From NCBI RefSeq assembly GCF_022581195.2, contig NC_061473.1, forward strand, positions 3,534,001 to 3,598,000: a stretch of 64,000 nt of DNA, given 5' to 3'. Source of the stretch: Helicoverpa zea. Lineage: Eukaryota > Arthropoda > Insecta > Lepidoptera > Noctuidae. The translations under genes were made by a program, and so were the position numbers. The notes beneath the pieces are model-generated. The model saw only the letters and a program-made list of their open reading frames with translations. It was not told the DNA's origin and made no database searches. Below are positions 37,904 to 48,606 of the stretch, in pieces (the stretch's first letter is position 1; the number at the start of each line of letters is the position of its first letter).

Positions 37904-38658
37904 TATAAATTTGACTTTCGTAATAAACTTCGTAAGACGCTTACAATTTCTTTAGAACTTCATATAACTTACGGAAATTACTTACGTAATTTTTACCGAA
38001 GTAACTTACAAGTGTAGAGTTAGGGTGCGTAGGGTAAAAATGCGTCAATTTTATCAACAACTCATCACCTATTTGCTTCCAATTTCAACGATCAAGACGA
38101 TTCGTTCGCAGTATCGGTACATTACCCAATGATTCACCGGAGGCGCGGCGGCGGGCCCGCCACTGCGCGCTTCGACAACGTCCCGTCTATCGTACTTACC
38201 TACCTAACTCTATGTACGTAACTATCTATGTATTTGTGCCCCATCGCACCCACACATGTTAACAACTCTTTCATGCAAAAAATAGGTATGTATTGCAGTA
38301 GGTATGTATGTGTCACCTGTGAACGAAATGTAAATAAGCGTTGATTGCGTGTTGTTTGGGTACCTATATGATCTGAATAGCCGTTTCTTGCTTGCTCGAA
38401 TTCTAATTTTAACGAGAAGGAGCTGTCACAGTCCTCAAGTATCTGCCTATTTTCATAATTTACTAAGCGATCGAAACGGAATTTTATCCCAACTGATTAA
38501 ATGATTCACCTAATGTCCCTTGTAGGTTCACAATGGCCCATGCGGGCCCACTACAGGCCATCGCCATAGTGTACAGGGGGTAATGATATATGTTGGCAGA
38601 CAATTGTCAATCGTGGCGTAGCGTGGCCTGTGGTGTTTACACAATTGGCCATTGTATA

Positions 38659-39750
38659 TGTTGCGGACGCCGAGCCTGCAGTAGATATAGGCTAACATGT
38701 ATATAATATGTGTACTTAATTTAAGAATGTTATGAGGTAATCGATTGTTGTTAAACCAAATGAATCTGCATAACATGCATGCTGAAACATGCTATTACTA
38801 ATACTACTGATAGCCAGATAAGCTTTGTTTAATATGTGTTTATGATTGTGACTAACTTGATTGTTACGTAATAAGATTTTGAATGTAACGGTTTTTAGTA
38901 ATAATATCTGGCTGATGCAATAGCTTTAATCATTGCGCAATAGATAAGAAAGTTTACATGTGTGCGTAAAAAGATAACTTCAGTATTTTTCCATAACTTT
39001 CACCAATGAGCATGCTTAGTTTAATCAAAGAGCCCCCTCGTGTCGAGTAGCGGGACTAAAAAAGGTCAGGCGTAAGTCGTAAAATTATAGCTAATTGGTC
39101 AACGTAAATTGCAACCCGTCCGGTACCCCTACGACTTGAGACCTTAGAATATTGTATAAAGATAGAGTCATTTTTCAAAGAAATTGTAGTCGACCCACAG
39201 TAAGCAAGTAATGCTCGTTATAACCAGTGCTCAGTGAAAATAGTGAAAGTACTAGGGTAAAACCTATGCCCTAAAACCCTTAAAATTGTTCTAAATCTAT
39301 GTGCTAATAATTGTGTTCTATAAAATCGTGTAAATTGTGTTATAAAAACTGTGTAAACTGTATTATAAAACTGTGTAAACTTATAGTGTTAAAACTTGTG
39401 ACCTAACTTCTTTGTGTTTTAAACTCTAACTTCATTGTGTTATTAAATCTCTATTGTGCTAAACTCTATTGTGTTCAAACTATTGTGTTTTAAATCGTTA
39501 TAACTTTGCTGTGATAAATCTCGTAGTGTTTACAATCGTGTGTAATATAATAAAGTCGTGTAAACTAAAGAGTAAACTTAATGTAAACCAGTGATAACAA
39601 TTGTGGTGATAAATAAAAGCCGTGTAAAAGTGTCGCATTCGTTTATTATTTGAACAAATCCCTGTGGCAATACATTCGCGTATAACTCTAATCCATACAG
39701 TCCACTCAGTGTTTCGTGAGTTATCGCCGCCGTCGAGTGTAACCGCCGCA
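38659..39750 (+). repeat. 5' LTR of BEL/Pao element
   Basis: 1092 bp, TG...CA. It is identical by eye to the 3' LTR except for a 4-bp deletion near 38980 and one substitution at 39657. It has a TATA-like tataaa at 39155-39160 and AATAAA signals at 39549-39554 and 39612-39617. Between about 39290 and 39520 it contains many degenerate 'gtgtaaact/ataaaa' units. Confidence 0.95.
39155..39160 (+). promoter_or_regulatory. TATA-like box in 5' LTR
   Basis: tataaa in the middle of the LTR, with an initiator-like ccacagt about 40 bases downstream. This would place the U3/R border near 39197. The assignment is by motif and position only. Confidence 0.4.
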
Positions 39751-39754
39751 GTTT

Positions 39755-39772
39755 TGGTCCTTCGAGCCGGAT
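39755..39772 (+). other. Primer binding site, matches tRNA-Tyr 3' end
   Basis: tggtccttcgagccggat begins 5 bases after the LTR and is complementary to a tRNA 3' end reading ATCCGGCTCGAAGGACCA. From memory this is the 3' end of insect tRNA-Tyr. It marks the start of minus-strand DNA synthesis. Confidence 0.7.
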
Positions 39773-39863
39773 CTCGAGGTCGTGACCAGCTAGTGTAAAT
39801 CCGAACCGATAGTGCAGTGAACGTTGAGTGAAGTGATTACGTGTGTGCCGTCTACCGATCGCG

Positions 39864-42800
39864 ATGGTTATCACACGTAGCCAGAGCGACTTGACGGAGT
39901 TGGAGGAGCAGAGGCGGGCCTCTGAACGACGAGACCCGGGCCTGCTCGCATCGCTGCAGCGTCGGGAAGCGGAGAGAATAACTAGGGAGCGGATGCGTCA
40001 CCTCTCCATGGACCCGCCGGCATCACCGCAGGTAGAACAATCCACTTTATTAGCCACTGAGCATGCTGTCGCTGGACCTTCATCTAGGTCAGTAAGGTCG
40101 ACTACCAGCGCGACCACGCGCTTAAGGCTTGCCGAGTTGGAAGCAGCTGAAAAGCTGGCTGCTCTCACCCGCCGAGAGCTGGAAATGGAAGCTGAGCTGG
40201 TGAAAAAGCGGCTTGCCGCTGAAGTATCTGTAATTCAGGACGATCAGGAGAGCGTGCAGGACGAGGCCCTGCACGATGATCACCAGCACCAGCACAATAA
40301 GGTAAGCCAGTGGCTGAATACCCATACCCCCGCTGCACGGGGGGAGGGGGCCGCACATACTGCGGAAGAACACAGACCAGCGCGAGATGAACGGCCGCGG
40401 GAGAGGTCGCCGTCTAGAAATAGAAATAGTATAGATCAACTTGCTGTAACATTGGAGAAGATGGCGCGCCCGCGGCTGAGGCATACAGACCTGCCGGCGT
40501 TCTCCGGAACGGTGAGTGAGTGGCTTGCATTCAAGGCAGCCTTCAATGATACTACCAATATGTATACAGTGTCCACGGCTGAGAACCTTCAGCGGCTCAG
40601 GACGTGCCTCAAGGGCGAGGCACGGGAGGCGGTAGCAGCACTGCTGCATACAGCAACTGATCCAGCTGTAATAATGAGGACGCTGGAACAGTGTTTTGGT
40701 CGGCCGGAAATGATTATCGACAAGGCGCTGGACGAGTTGAAACGCGTGCCGCGGCCCGGATCTTCGGCGGCAGAGTTAAATAGCTTTGCAGTTAAGGTAC
40801 AAAATACAATATGCACACTCAAAGCCATTGATCGTCGCGGATATCTATATAATCCGTTACTTACAAGGGAAATTTTGGAGAAGCTGTCACCACACCTGAG
40901 ATCGAGATGGTGTGATTTCGCCTGCGATAACGAGGGTACTGCGGAGCCAGAGATATGTAGCCTAGCACGTTTTTTGATGCGCGAGGCGGACAGGGCGCTG
41001 AGATATACTTACTCAACAGTAGCGAGCGCCTCGACTGCCGGTCAAAAGCGGGAGGTCCGGCCTGCAGCATCTAAGTTCCCGGTCGCCGGCAAGAAAAAGC
41101 AAGGTGCAGTATATGCCGCTATTGAGACAGCGGCCGACCAATGTTTCCTATGTAAAGAAAACCACGCGCTGACACAATGCCCTAAATATAAGGCCATGGA
41201 TGTGGGCCAGCGCTGGGAGTTTGTAAAAGAAAACGGTATTTGCTTTAAATGCGCCGACAAGAAACATCGGCGCGTCTTATGCCGGGCAAAGCCGTGCGGC
41301 CAGAACGAGTGCCGCCGGCCGCATCACGTGACCTTACATTCCGATCCTCCTGCCAAGAAGGAGGAAACAGTCACATCCAAGACACAGGCGGAGGAAGCAG
41401 TAATGTCGGTAGCCAACCGAGCCGCCGCCGACAATAGGGCCGTCCTGTTGAAGATGTGCCCCGTGGTCATAGGAGGACCACGGGGGGAGGTAAGGACCCA
41501 CGCGCTCCTCGATGAAGGAGCAACTATCACATTAATTGACAGCAGCCTGGCAGAAAGTATTGGCGCAGAAGGCACCGTGCGGCCACTGCACATCTGCGGC
41601 GTCAACATGTCCTCGCAGGAGGAGGACAGCCAGGTGGTCACCATTAAGATAAGAGGGGTGGGCAAGGAGTGCTCACCCCACCAGCTTCAAGCAAGGACAA
41701 TTAAGGATCTGAAGCTGCATCAGCAAACAGTGCCGGCGTCGCTGCTTGGTTATAAGCACCTGCGGGACCTGCCGGCAAATGAGGTTTGTTACGCGCCTAC
41801 ACGTCCAGGAGTATTGATTGGAACGGATCACTGGGAACACATTGTCTCGCGAGAACTCCGGGTCGGAGGTCCGAACCAACCTGCTGCATCAAGAACACAG
41901 CTGGGTTGGGTGGTGCATGGAACAGCACCTCGGACGCTCGTGGCCACTGAAGATGGAGTGCTACATATTCATGAACGAGACATGAAAGGTGATAATCAAC
42001 TTCATGAACTTGTGGAAGCGCATTTCAAGATCGAGGCCCTAGGTGTCACTCACAAGCCAAGAGTGAGCGACGCGGACCGTCGAGCACAGGCCATCGTGGA
42101 GGCCACAACCACAGCCATCGAGGGCGGCTACCAAGTGGGGCTGCCGTGGCGAGAAGACGCAGTGTCCATGCCGCCTAGCTATAAGGCGGCACTACGAAGA
42201 CTGATCAAGATTGAACAGAAGATGGACGCCGCGCCTGAATTCGCGGTGCAATATACATCGCAAATAGATAACCTATTGGATAAAGGTTATGCAGTACCAT
42301 GCGATGGGACGGAGAAGGCCAGCCCCAAGTGCTGGTACCTTCCACACTTCGCGGTGCAGAACCCAAACAAGCCAGGTAAGCAAAGACTTGTGTTTGATGC
42401 AGCAGCCCGAAGCAATGGTGTGTGTCTTAACGACGCACTCCTGGAAGGCCCCGATTTACTGCTCTCCCTCCCAGGCATTATATTTAGGTTTCGAGAAAAG
42501 GCTGTAGCCATCACAGCTGATATCCAAGAAATGTTCTTGCGTATAAAAATACGCCCCGAAGATCAGCCAGCTCAGCAGTTCCTCTGGAGAGGAAAGGACA
42601 GAAGCAACCCGCCTCGAGAATACAAGATGACAAGTATGATATTCGGTGCGGCGAGCTCTCCATTCATGGCGCATTATGTGCGCAACCACAACGCTGAGCT
42701 GCATGGCGAGGAGTGCCCGCTGGCACTGGACGCCATCACACGCCATCATTACATGGACGATTTGGTGGTAAGTTATGATAACGCCGACGAGGCACACACT

Positions 42801-45320
42801 GCAGTACAAGAGTTACAGAAAGTACACGCCGTCGCCGGGTTCACGCTGCGAGGATGGAGCTCCAACGATCCGGGAGTTCTACGCAGCGTGCCTTCAGAGC
42901 TGCACACTACTGCACCTACACAACTGGGTGGTGAGTTGCCTGCCAGCAAGATATTAGGCCTATACTGGAGCGCTGAACGTGACGAGCTCGGGTTCAACAC
43001 TGCGATGAACCGCGTGCCAGCCGAGGTGCGCAACCGAAAGCGCGCACCAACCAAGAGAGAGGCTTTGAGCGCAGTCATGTCAATCTATGACCCGCTTGGG
43101 CTTCTGAGTCACTACACAGTAAGGGCGAAGATTATCCTTCAAAACCTATGGAGGCTCCAAATGTCTTGGGACGACTCCATTCCACAAGAGGACAATGAAC
43201 AGTTCTCGGAATGGTTGTCGCAACTGTCAAACCTAACCGATTTAAAGCTGCCCAGGTGCTACGAGATAACCCACCATGAAGAGCGTGAACTGCATGTGCT
43301 GTGCGACGCCAGCGAGCAGGCATACGCTGCTGTGGCGTACTGGCGGATGCCGAACAAGGACGGCGCCGCAGACGTCGTGCTGGTCGCTGCCAAGGCCAAG
43401 GTGGCGCCGCGGAAGGCGCAGACTATACCGCGCTTGGAGCTGCAAGCCGCGGTCATAGGGGCCAGGCTAGCCGAAGCTATAAGAAAAGAGCATCGGCTTA
43501 ACATAACAAGAACCGTCTACTGGACGGACTCAACCACAGTCGTGCACTGGATACAGCACGACGCGCGGCGATACACGCCCTTCGTCGCGCATCGCCTCGG
43601 CGAGATCGCCGAGCTAACTTCAAAGGAAGAATGGCGTTGGCTTCCAACGCAACTTAACGTGGCGGATGACGCCACACGTTTAACTGACGCACCCATAGGT
43701 GCGAGTGATAGATGGTTTCAGGGTCCGAGTTTCCTCCAGAGCGGCGAGCACTGCTGGCCTTGCCGAGCCAGCCCCGAAGATGACGACGAGCACGAGACGC
43801 TGCACGTCGCCGAGGCTCCTGCAAGTTGGCTGCCTAACCCAGCCCGCTTCTCCCGCTACAACGTGCTGGTGAGGGCCACGGCGAGGGCGCTCTTGTTCGT
43901 TGACAAGTGTCGGCGCGCCGCCACCACGCTCGAGCTCCGCCACATTGAACGGGCGGAGAAGGAGCTGCTGCGACGCTCCCAGGAAGAGAGCTTCGCAGAC
44001 GAGATGGCGCGCATGCAGTCGGCGCGTCCCCTGCCACGGACGAGCCGGCTGTACAAGCTGGATCCCGTCATGGAGGACGGGCTACTCCGGGTGCGAGGCC
44101 GCATCGAGGCGGCTACTGCACCAGCTGAAACCAAACGGCCAGTCATACTGGACGGCCGCCACCCACTAACTAAGCTTTTAGTGCAGAAGGAACATTGTGC
44201 TGCGGGTCACGCCAACAGGGAACGCGTGACCAACGACCTGCGGCAGCGCTACTGGGTGCTGCGACTGCGCCCTACCGTGCGCGCCGTCGAGGCCAGCTGC
44301 GCCTTCTGCCGGCGCAGACGCGCCGTGCCCCGGCCGCCAGCTACAGGCGACCTGCCCCGAGCCCGCCTGGACCCGTTCCACCGCCCGTTCACCAACTGCG
44401 GGGTGGACTACTTCGGGCCCATGAACGTCAAGGTGGGCCGTCGCCGAGAGAAGAGGTGGGGCGCGCTCTTCACGTGCCTGACGTGTCGCGCTGTCCACCT
44501 TGAGCTGGTGGCTTCCCTGTCAACGGACTCTGCCATCATGGCGCTGCGCCGCATGGCTGCGCGCAGGGGATGGCCGAGCATCATGTACTCCGACAACGGC
44601 ACCAACTTCAGAGGTGCCGACGCCGAGCTTCGAGCAGCATACAACGAGTGGTTGCCGGCCCTGAAAGAAGTAGGGCTGGCGGCCAAGATGGAGTGGCGGT
44701 TCATACCGCCTGGCGCGCCGAACCAGGGAGGCGCCTGGGAGAGGATGGTGCGAACCGTCAAGTCGGCTCTCGGCACCACGCTCCACGAGAGGGCGCCCTC
44801 CGAAGAAGTCCTGCTGACCCTGCTGACTGAGGCAGAGTTCGCAGTCAACGCGCGCCCCCTGACTCACGTGAGCGTGAATCCCCTCGACCCCGAGGCGCTC
44901 ACCCCCAACCACTTCCTGTTGGGCTCATCAACGGGCCTGCCTACTACGGGCCCATGCGACGAGGCGGACCGCAGAACCTGGCGGGCCGCTCAAGCGCTCG
45001 CTGACCGGTTCTGGGCGCGCTGGGTGCGCGAGTATCTACCCTTGCTCGCGCCCCGAGGCGAGCCCCAGAACAACGAGCGACCACTGCAGACCGGCGACGT
45101 GGTTCTCATCGCCGACGGGACGCTGCCGCGTAACGTCTGGCCGATGGGGATCGTCGAGCGCACACATCCTGGACCTGACGGCGGCATCAGAGTCGCCGAG
45201 GTGCGGACACGAACGGGAGTCTTCCGGCGCCCAGTCAGCAAGCTCGTCGTCCTCGTGAAGGAGGAGGCTACGCGTGCTGCGCCGGGGGGAGAGCTGTTGC
45301 GGACGCCGAGCCTGCAGTAG
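39864..45320 (+). CDS. BEL/Pao Gag-Pol polyprotein, intact
   Basis: One uninterrupted frame of 1818 codons starts at ATG 39864 (gcgATGg, strong context). An in-frame GTG at 39843 is not a likely start. Order of parts: an Arg/Glu-rich coiled N-terminus; a Gag-like DUF1759 region near residues 200-370; Cys-rich knuckles starting at C427 (CFLC...H...C, then CFKC); an aspartic protease with LLDEGAT (D550); reverse transcriptase with D886 and YMDD at 963-966; RNase H with LCDASEQ (D1148) and WTDSTT; integrase with a zinc-binding H/C region ending near 1478, D1515, D1577 and E1626; and a C-terminal DUF5641-like region (VWPMGIVERTHPG). All catalytic residues are present. The stop TAG lies 26 bp inside the 3' LTR. 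It is far more GC-rich than its flanks. Confidence 0.95.
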   Translation: MVITRSQSDLTELEEQRRASERRDPGLLASLQRREAERITRERMRHLSMDPPASPQVEQSTLLATEHAVAGPSSRSVRSTTSATTRLRLAELEAAEKLAALTRRELEMEAELVKKRLAAEVSVIQDDQESVQDEALHDDHQHQHNKVSQWLNTHTPAARGEGAAHTAEEHRPARDERPRERSPSRNRNSIDQLAVTLEKMARPRLRHTDLPAFSGTVSEWLAFKAAFNDTTNMYTVSTAENLQRLRTCLKGEAREAVAALLHTATDPAVIMRTLEQCFGRPEMIIDKALDELKRVPRPGSSAAELNSFAVKVQNTICTLKAIDRRGYLYNPLLTREILEKLSPHLRSRWCDFACDNEGTAEPEICSLARFLMREADRALRYTYSTVASASTAGQKREVRPAASKFPVAGKKKQGAVYAAIETAADQCFLCKENHALTQCPKYKAMDVGQRWEFVKENGICFKCADKKHRRVLCRAKPCGQNECRRPHHVTLHSDPPAKKEETVTSKTQAEEAVMSVANRAAADNRAVLLKMCPVVIGGPRGEVRTHALLDEGATITLIDSSLAESIGAEGTVRPLHICGVNMSSQEEDSQVVTIKIRGVGKECSPHQLQARTIKDLKLHQQTVPASLLGYKHLRDLPANEVCYAPTRPGVLIGTDHWEHIVSRELRVGGPNQPAASRTQLGWVVHGTAPRTLVATEDGVLHIHERDMKGDNQLHELVEAHFKIEALGVTHKPRVSDADRRAQAIVEATTTAIEGGYQVGLPWREDAVSMPPSYKAALRRLIKIEQKMDAAPEFAVQYTSQIDNLLDKGYAVPCDGTEKASPKCWYLPHFAVQNPNKPGKQRLVFDAAARSNGVCLNDALLEGPDLLLSLPGIIFRFREKAVAITADIQEMFLRIKIRPEDQPAQQFLWRGKDRSNPPREYKMTSMIFGAASSPFMAHYVRNHNAELHGEECPLALDAITRHHYMDDLVVSYDNADEAHTAVQELQKVHAVAGFTLRGWSSNDPGVLRSVPSELHTTAPTQLGGELPASKILGLYWSAERDELGFNTAMNRVPAEVRNRKRAPTKREALSAVMSIYDPLGLLSHYTVRAKIILQNLWRLQMSWDDSIPQEDNEQFSEWLSQLSNLTDLKLPRCYEITHHEERELHVLCDASEQAYAAVAYWRMPNKDGAADVVLVAAKAKVAPRKAQTIPRLELQAAVIGARLAEAIRKEHRLNITRTVYWTDSTTVVHWIQHDARRYTPFVAHRLGEIAELTSKEEWRWLPTQLNVADDATRLTDAPIGASDRWFQGPSFLQSGEHCWPCRASPEDDDEHETLHVAEAPASWLPNPARFSRYNVLVRATARALLFVDKCRRAATTLELRHIERAEKELLRRSQEESFADEMARMQSARPLPRTSRLYKLDPVMEDGLLRVRGRIEAATAPAETKRPVILDGRHPLTKLLVQKEHCAAGHANRERVTNDLRQRYWVLRLRPTVRAVEASCAFCRRRRAVPRPPATGDLPRARLDPFHRPFTNCGVDYFGPMNVKVGRRREKRWGALFTCLTCRAVHLELVASLSTDSAIMALRRMAARRGWPSIMYSDNGTNFRGADAELRAAYNEWLPALKEVGLAAKMEWRFIPPGAPNQGGAWERMVRTVKSALGTTLHERAPSEEVLLTLLTEAEFAVNARPLTHVSVNPLDPEALTPNHFLLGSSTGLPTTGPCDEADRRTWRAAQALADRFWARWVREYLPLLAPRGEPQNNERPLQTGDVVLIADGTLPRNVWPMGIVERTHPGPDGGIRVAEVRTRTGVFRRPVSKLVVLVKEEATRAAPGGELLRTPSLQ
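45284..45293 (+). other. Polypurine tract
   Basis: The purine run gggggggagag-like (45284-45293) ends one base before the 3' LTR. It is the expected primer for plus-strand synthesis. It lies inside the Gag-Pol reading frame, so it is also coding. Confidence 0.75.
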
Positions 45321-46390
45321 ATATAGGCTAACATGTATATAATATGTGTACTTAATTTAAGAATGTTATGAGGTAATCGATTGTTGTTAAACCAAATGAA
45401 TCTGCATAACATGCATGCTGAAACATGCTATTACTAATACTACTGATAGCCAGATAAGCTTTGTTTAATATGTGTTTATGATTGTGACTAACTTGATTGT
45501 TACGTAATAAGATTTTGAATGTAACGGTTTTTAGTAATAATATCTGGCTGATGCAATAGCTTTAATCATTGCGCAATAGATAAGAAAGTTTACATGTGTG
45601 CGTAAAAAGATAACTGTCATCAGTATTTTTCCATAACTTTCACCAATGAGCATGCTTAGTTTAATCAAAGAGCCCCCTCGTGTCGAGTAGCGGGACTAAA
45701 AAAGGTCAGGCGTAAGTCGTAAAATTATAGCTAATTGGTCAACGTAAATTGCAACCCGTCCGGTACCCCTACGACTTGAGACCTTAGAATATTGTATAAA
45801 GATAGAGTCATTTTTCAAAGAAATTGTAGTCGACCCACAGTAAGCAAGTAATGCTCGTTATAACCAGTGCTCAGTGAAAATAGTGAAAGTACTAGGGTAA
45901 AACCTATGCCCTAAAACCCTTAAAATTGTTCTAAATCTATGTGCTAATAATTGTGTTCTATAAAATCGTGTAAATTGTGTTATAAAAACTGTGTAAACTG
46001 TATTATAAAACTGTGTAAACTTATAGTGTTAAAACTTGTGACCTAACTTCTTTGTGTTTTAAACTCTAACTTCATTGTGTTATTAAATCTCTATTGTGCT
46101 AAACTCTATTGTGTTCAAACTATTGTGTTTTAAATCGTTATAACTTTGCTGTGATAAATCTCGTAGTGTTTACAATCGTGTGTAATATAATAAAGTCGTG
46201 TAAACTAAAGAGTAAACTTAATGTAAACCAGTGATAACAATTGTGGTGATAAATAAAAGCCGTGTAAAAGTGTCGCATTCGTTTATTATTTGAACAAGTC
46301 CCTGTGGCAATACATTCGCGTATAACTCTAATCCATACAGTCCACTCAGTGTTTCGTGAGTTATCGCCGCCGTCGAGTGTAACCGCCGCA
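45295..46390 (+). repeat. 3' LTR of BEL/Pao element
   Basis: 1096 bp, TG...CA, followed by the target duplication GTATA. Its first 26 bp encode the last residues and stop codon of Gag-Pol. Poly(A) signals AATAAA are at 46189-46194 and 46252-46257. Confidence 0.95.
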
Positions 46391-46662
46391 GTATAGTTCG
46401 TCACCGGCCGCTGATCAGGATAGTACACTTTTGTGTAGTGTGCAAAAATTTACAAAAAAAATTAAAAGCCGATTTGGGTTTTTTATGATGCTATGGAGGC
46501 ATTTTTGGAAGGACCCCCCCATACATGCAAAAGTATTATATCGACAGATGAACAAAGGTTAAGTAAAACAATTAAATAGTTTCCAATATTTTTTATTAAT
46601 AATTACGTATTTACTCATTTCGATTTCCACAAATATTAAACTACTTAATTAAATTATGCATC

Positions 46663-48606
46663 TTAGGCCCTACCACTGCATAGTCGACTTTGATAGATGT
46701 AATTCATAAAATTTGATCTTATTTGCGTAGCACTACTAGGAGCCCGATGAGATACAGATTGTAATGGCAGCAGATTTTCTTTATGGTTTACTCTCATACC
46801 TACATGGATTAATTCACCATTCCCATCATAGCTGTCAACACTGCCTCGTGGAGTATAAATATCGCGAGATGAATCACTCTTCCTCAAAAAATTGTGCAGT
46901 AATAAACAGCTCTGGGTTATAGCAGAAGTTTTAACGACATCTAATGGAATAGGTTTTTGAAATACTCTAAAAACTGACGATAATATCCCAAAAGTGTTCT
47001 CTACGACCGCACGAGAACGTGTTAGTTGTTGATTGAACATTCTTTCTGGGGTACCTGACAGATGATGTCCAGGAAAGGGCTTCATAATATGAGTACTAAG
47101 AGCAAAACCGCCATCACCCAGAAAAACGTAAGGCATATTAGTATTACTTCCAGGAAGTGGGCGACTAGGTGGTAAATTGAGGGTCCCATCACATATTTTT
47201 TTCTTCAAATTGCTTTGATTTAAAACACCTCCATTACTAATTCTCCCTTGGCTTCCTATGTCAGCAAAGAAAAAACAGCAATCACAATCCACAAGGGCTA
47301 ATAAGACAATGCTGAAACTTCCTTTATAATTAAAGTATTCAGGTCCGGCATGAGGTGTTGCTAAAGTAATATGCTTCCCATCTATACCGCCGAGGCAGTG
47401 GGGAAAACTGAATCCTTCCGTTTTGGTCAGCCATTCTTCAGGACTTGTGGGAATCTGCAAAAATTAATATATTTTTTTTTCAGGCACTCATTGGAGAACA
47501 GACACCAATTCCACTATTTATGTACTGTAACAGCCTTTTTATCGTCCCACTGCTGGGCTGCGGCCTCCTCTCACACGGAGAAGGATTGAGCATTAATCAC
47601 CACGCTTGCTCAATGCGGGTTGGTGATTATGAAATTACACTAATTATTGATTAAAAAATTAGAGTATATATAAATGTTTTACTAACTCACCTTAATCATG
47701 TCCTTTAACACTTGGTTCAGAGCCGAACATACTTCAGGAATGATTCTAGATATGAGTGTACTTGATATTTTAAAATGGTTGTGCAGGGTCCTATAACTGT
47801 CTCCAGTCGCAAGAAATCGCAGTGTCAATGCCAATCTTATTTTAGGAGGTATCGCTTCTCGCCAATACGTATCCTTTTTTGCAATAATTGGCGATATTTT
47901 TTGCAATATATATTCGAAATCAGTAGATGACATACGAACAAAGTGATCGAATTCCCCTGATGGTTCTGCAACAAGGTCGCTTATAAGATTGTCCATGAAT
48001 TGCCTGAAAACGGTAAAAAAGTTAGTCACGTTACTTTAAAGCCCCCAGTACACAATGGCATGTGATGGGCCACGCTTTGCAATGCACAATTGCGGGCCAC
48101 GATCACTTGGGTGTTCACAAAATGGCGCATGGCGGCTATTTATTTGTATACTACAGTACCTACTATATTTAAATTATACTACACCACTACATTTATTTGT
48201 ACACCCAACACAAAAGTGTACAATCCTCAGCGGCCGGTGACGAACTAAACAGTGGCCGATTGTGTAAACACCACAGGCCACGCTACGCCACGATTCTTTT
48301 GAAGTGTAGATACCTACCCAAAAAACCGACAACTCCCCGATTGCACGCCACGATTGACAATTGTCCACCACCGTATACCATTACCCCCTGTACACAATGG
48401 CGATGGCCTTAACATTCTAAATATTAATATCATAACCTCCACATAAAAAAATCTACGTACCTTGTCCTGTTACGATGAATATTCAGCATCCAGCATCGCC
48501 TTTTTCGACATTTCTTTTTAATAACTTTGTGACGGTACACACTTCTGTAATTCTTGTAAACAGTATACAAATAAATAGCCGCAGCCGTAACTACTTCGAC
48601 GTCCAT
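46663..48606 (-). CDS. PIF/Harbinger transposase (HARBI1-like), three exons, intact
   Basis: Three minus-strand exons join in frame: 48606-48461 (donor GTACGT), 48003-47691 (acceptor TTTTCAG, donor GTGAGT) and 47454-46663 (acceptor TTTTTGCAG). The protein is 416 residues. The start MDVEVV at 48606 is chosen because upstream codons lie in the repeat arm. The N-terminus has a basic KKKCRKRRCW stretch (residues 30-39), usual before the helical region in HARBI1-like proteins. Residues 60-150 hold the RMSxxxF..L and IRLALTLRFLATG motifs. The DDE nuclease of the DDE_Tnp_4 type has D178 (GIDGKH), D267 (GDGGF) and E305 (VENTFG). The transposase cuts and pastes elements with TWA targets. Intron 1 (457 bp) carries an inverted-repeat insertion. 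Exon 2 alone has an open frame running upstream past its acceptor, which is artefactual. Confidence 0.88.
48044..48415. repeat. Inverted-repeat (MITE-like) insertion in transposase intron 1
   Basis: 48051-48143 is an inverted copy of 48608-48704 (shared 'ccacgatcacttgggtgtt'). 48212-48412 is an inverted copy of the host sequence around the BEL insertion (38556-38658 plus 46391-46434), sharing 'ggccacgctacgccacgatt' in one orientation. Relative to that copy it has about 47 extra bp between two 'cgccacgatt' motifs. This looks like related Harbinger ends nested in the intron. The exact order of events is unresolved. Confidence 0.5.

Larger units (their letters stand above)
38659..46390 (+). mobile_element. 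Complete BEL/Pao LTR retrotransposon
   Basis: The element is 7732 bp with LTRs at 38659-39750 and 45295-46390, both starting TG and ending CA, flanked by the exact 5-bp duplication GTATA (38654-38658 and 46391-46395). By eye the LTRs differ by one substitution (39657 versus 46297) and one 4-bp indel, so insertion is recent. It has a primer binding site, one long Gag-Pol frame and a polypurine tract in the right order. It inserted into one arm of a Harbinger-type transposon. The order protease, RT, RNase H, integrase and a C-terminal DUF5641-like region fits BEL/Pao. Nothing seen would prevent it from being active. Confidence 0.95.

Noticed and set aside
40122..44912. Many open frames on the minus strand and in other plus frames within the Gag-Pol region (up to 175 codons)
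   Set aside because: They are shadows of one long GC-rich reading frame with clear protein domains. None has a recognisable motif.
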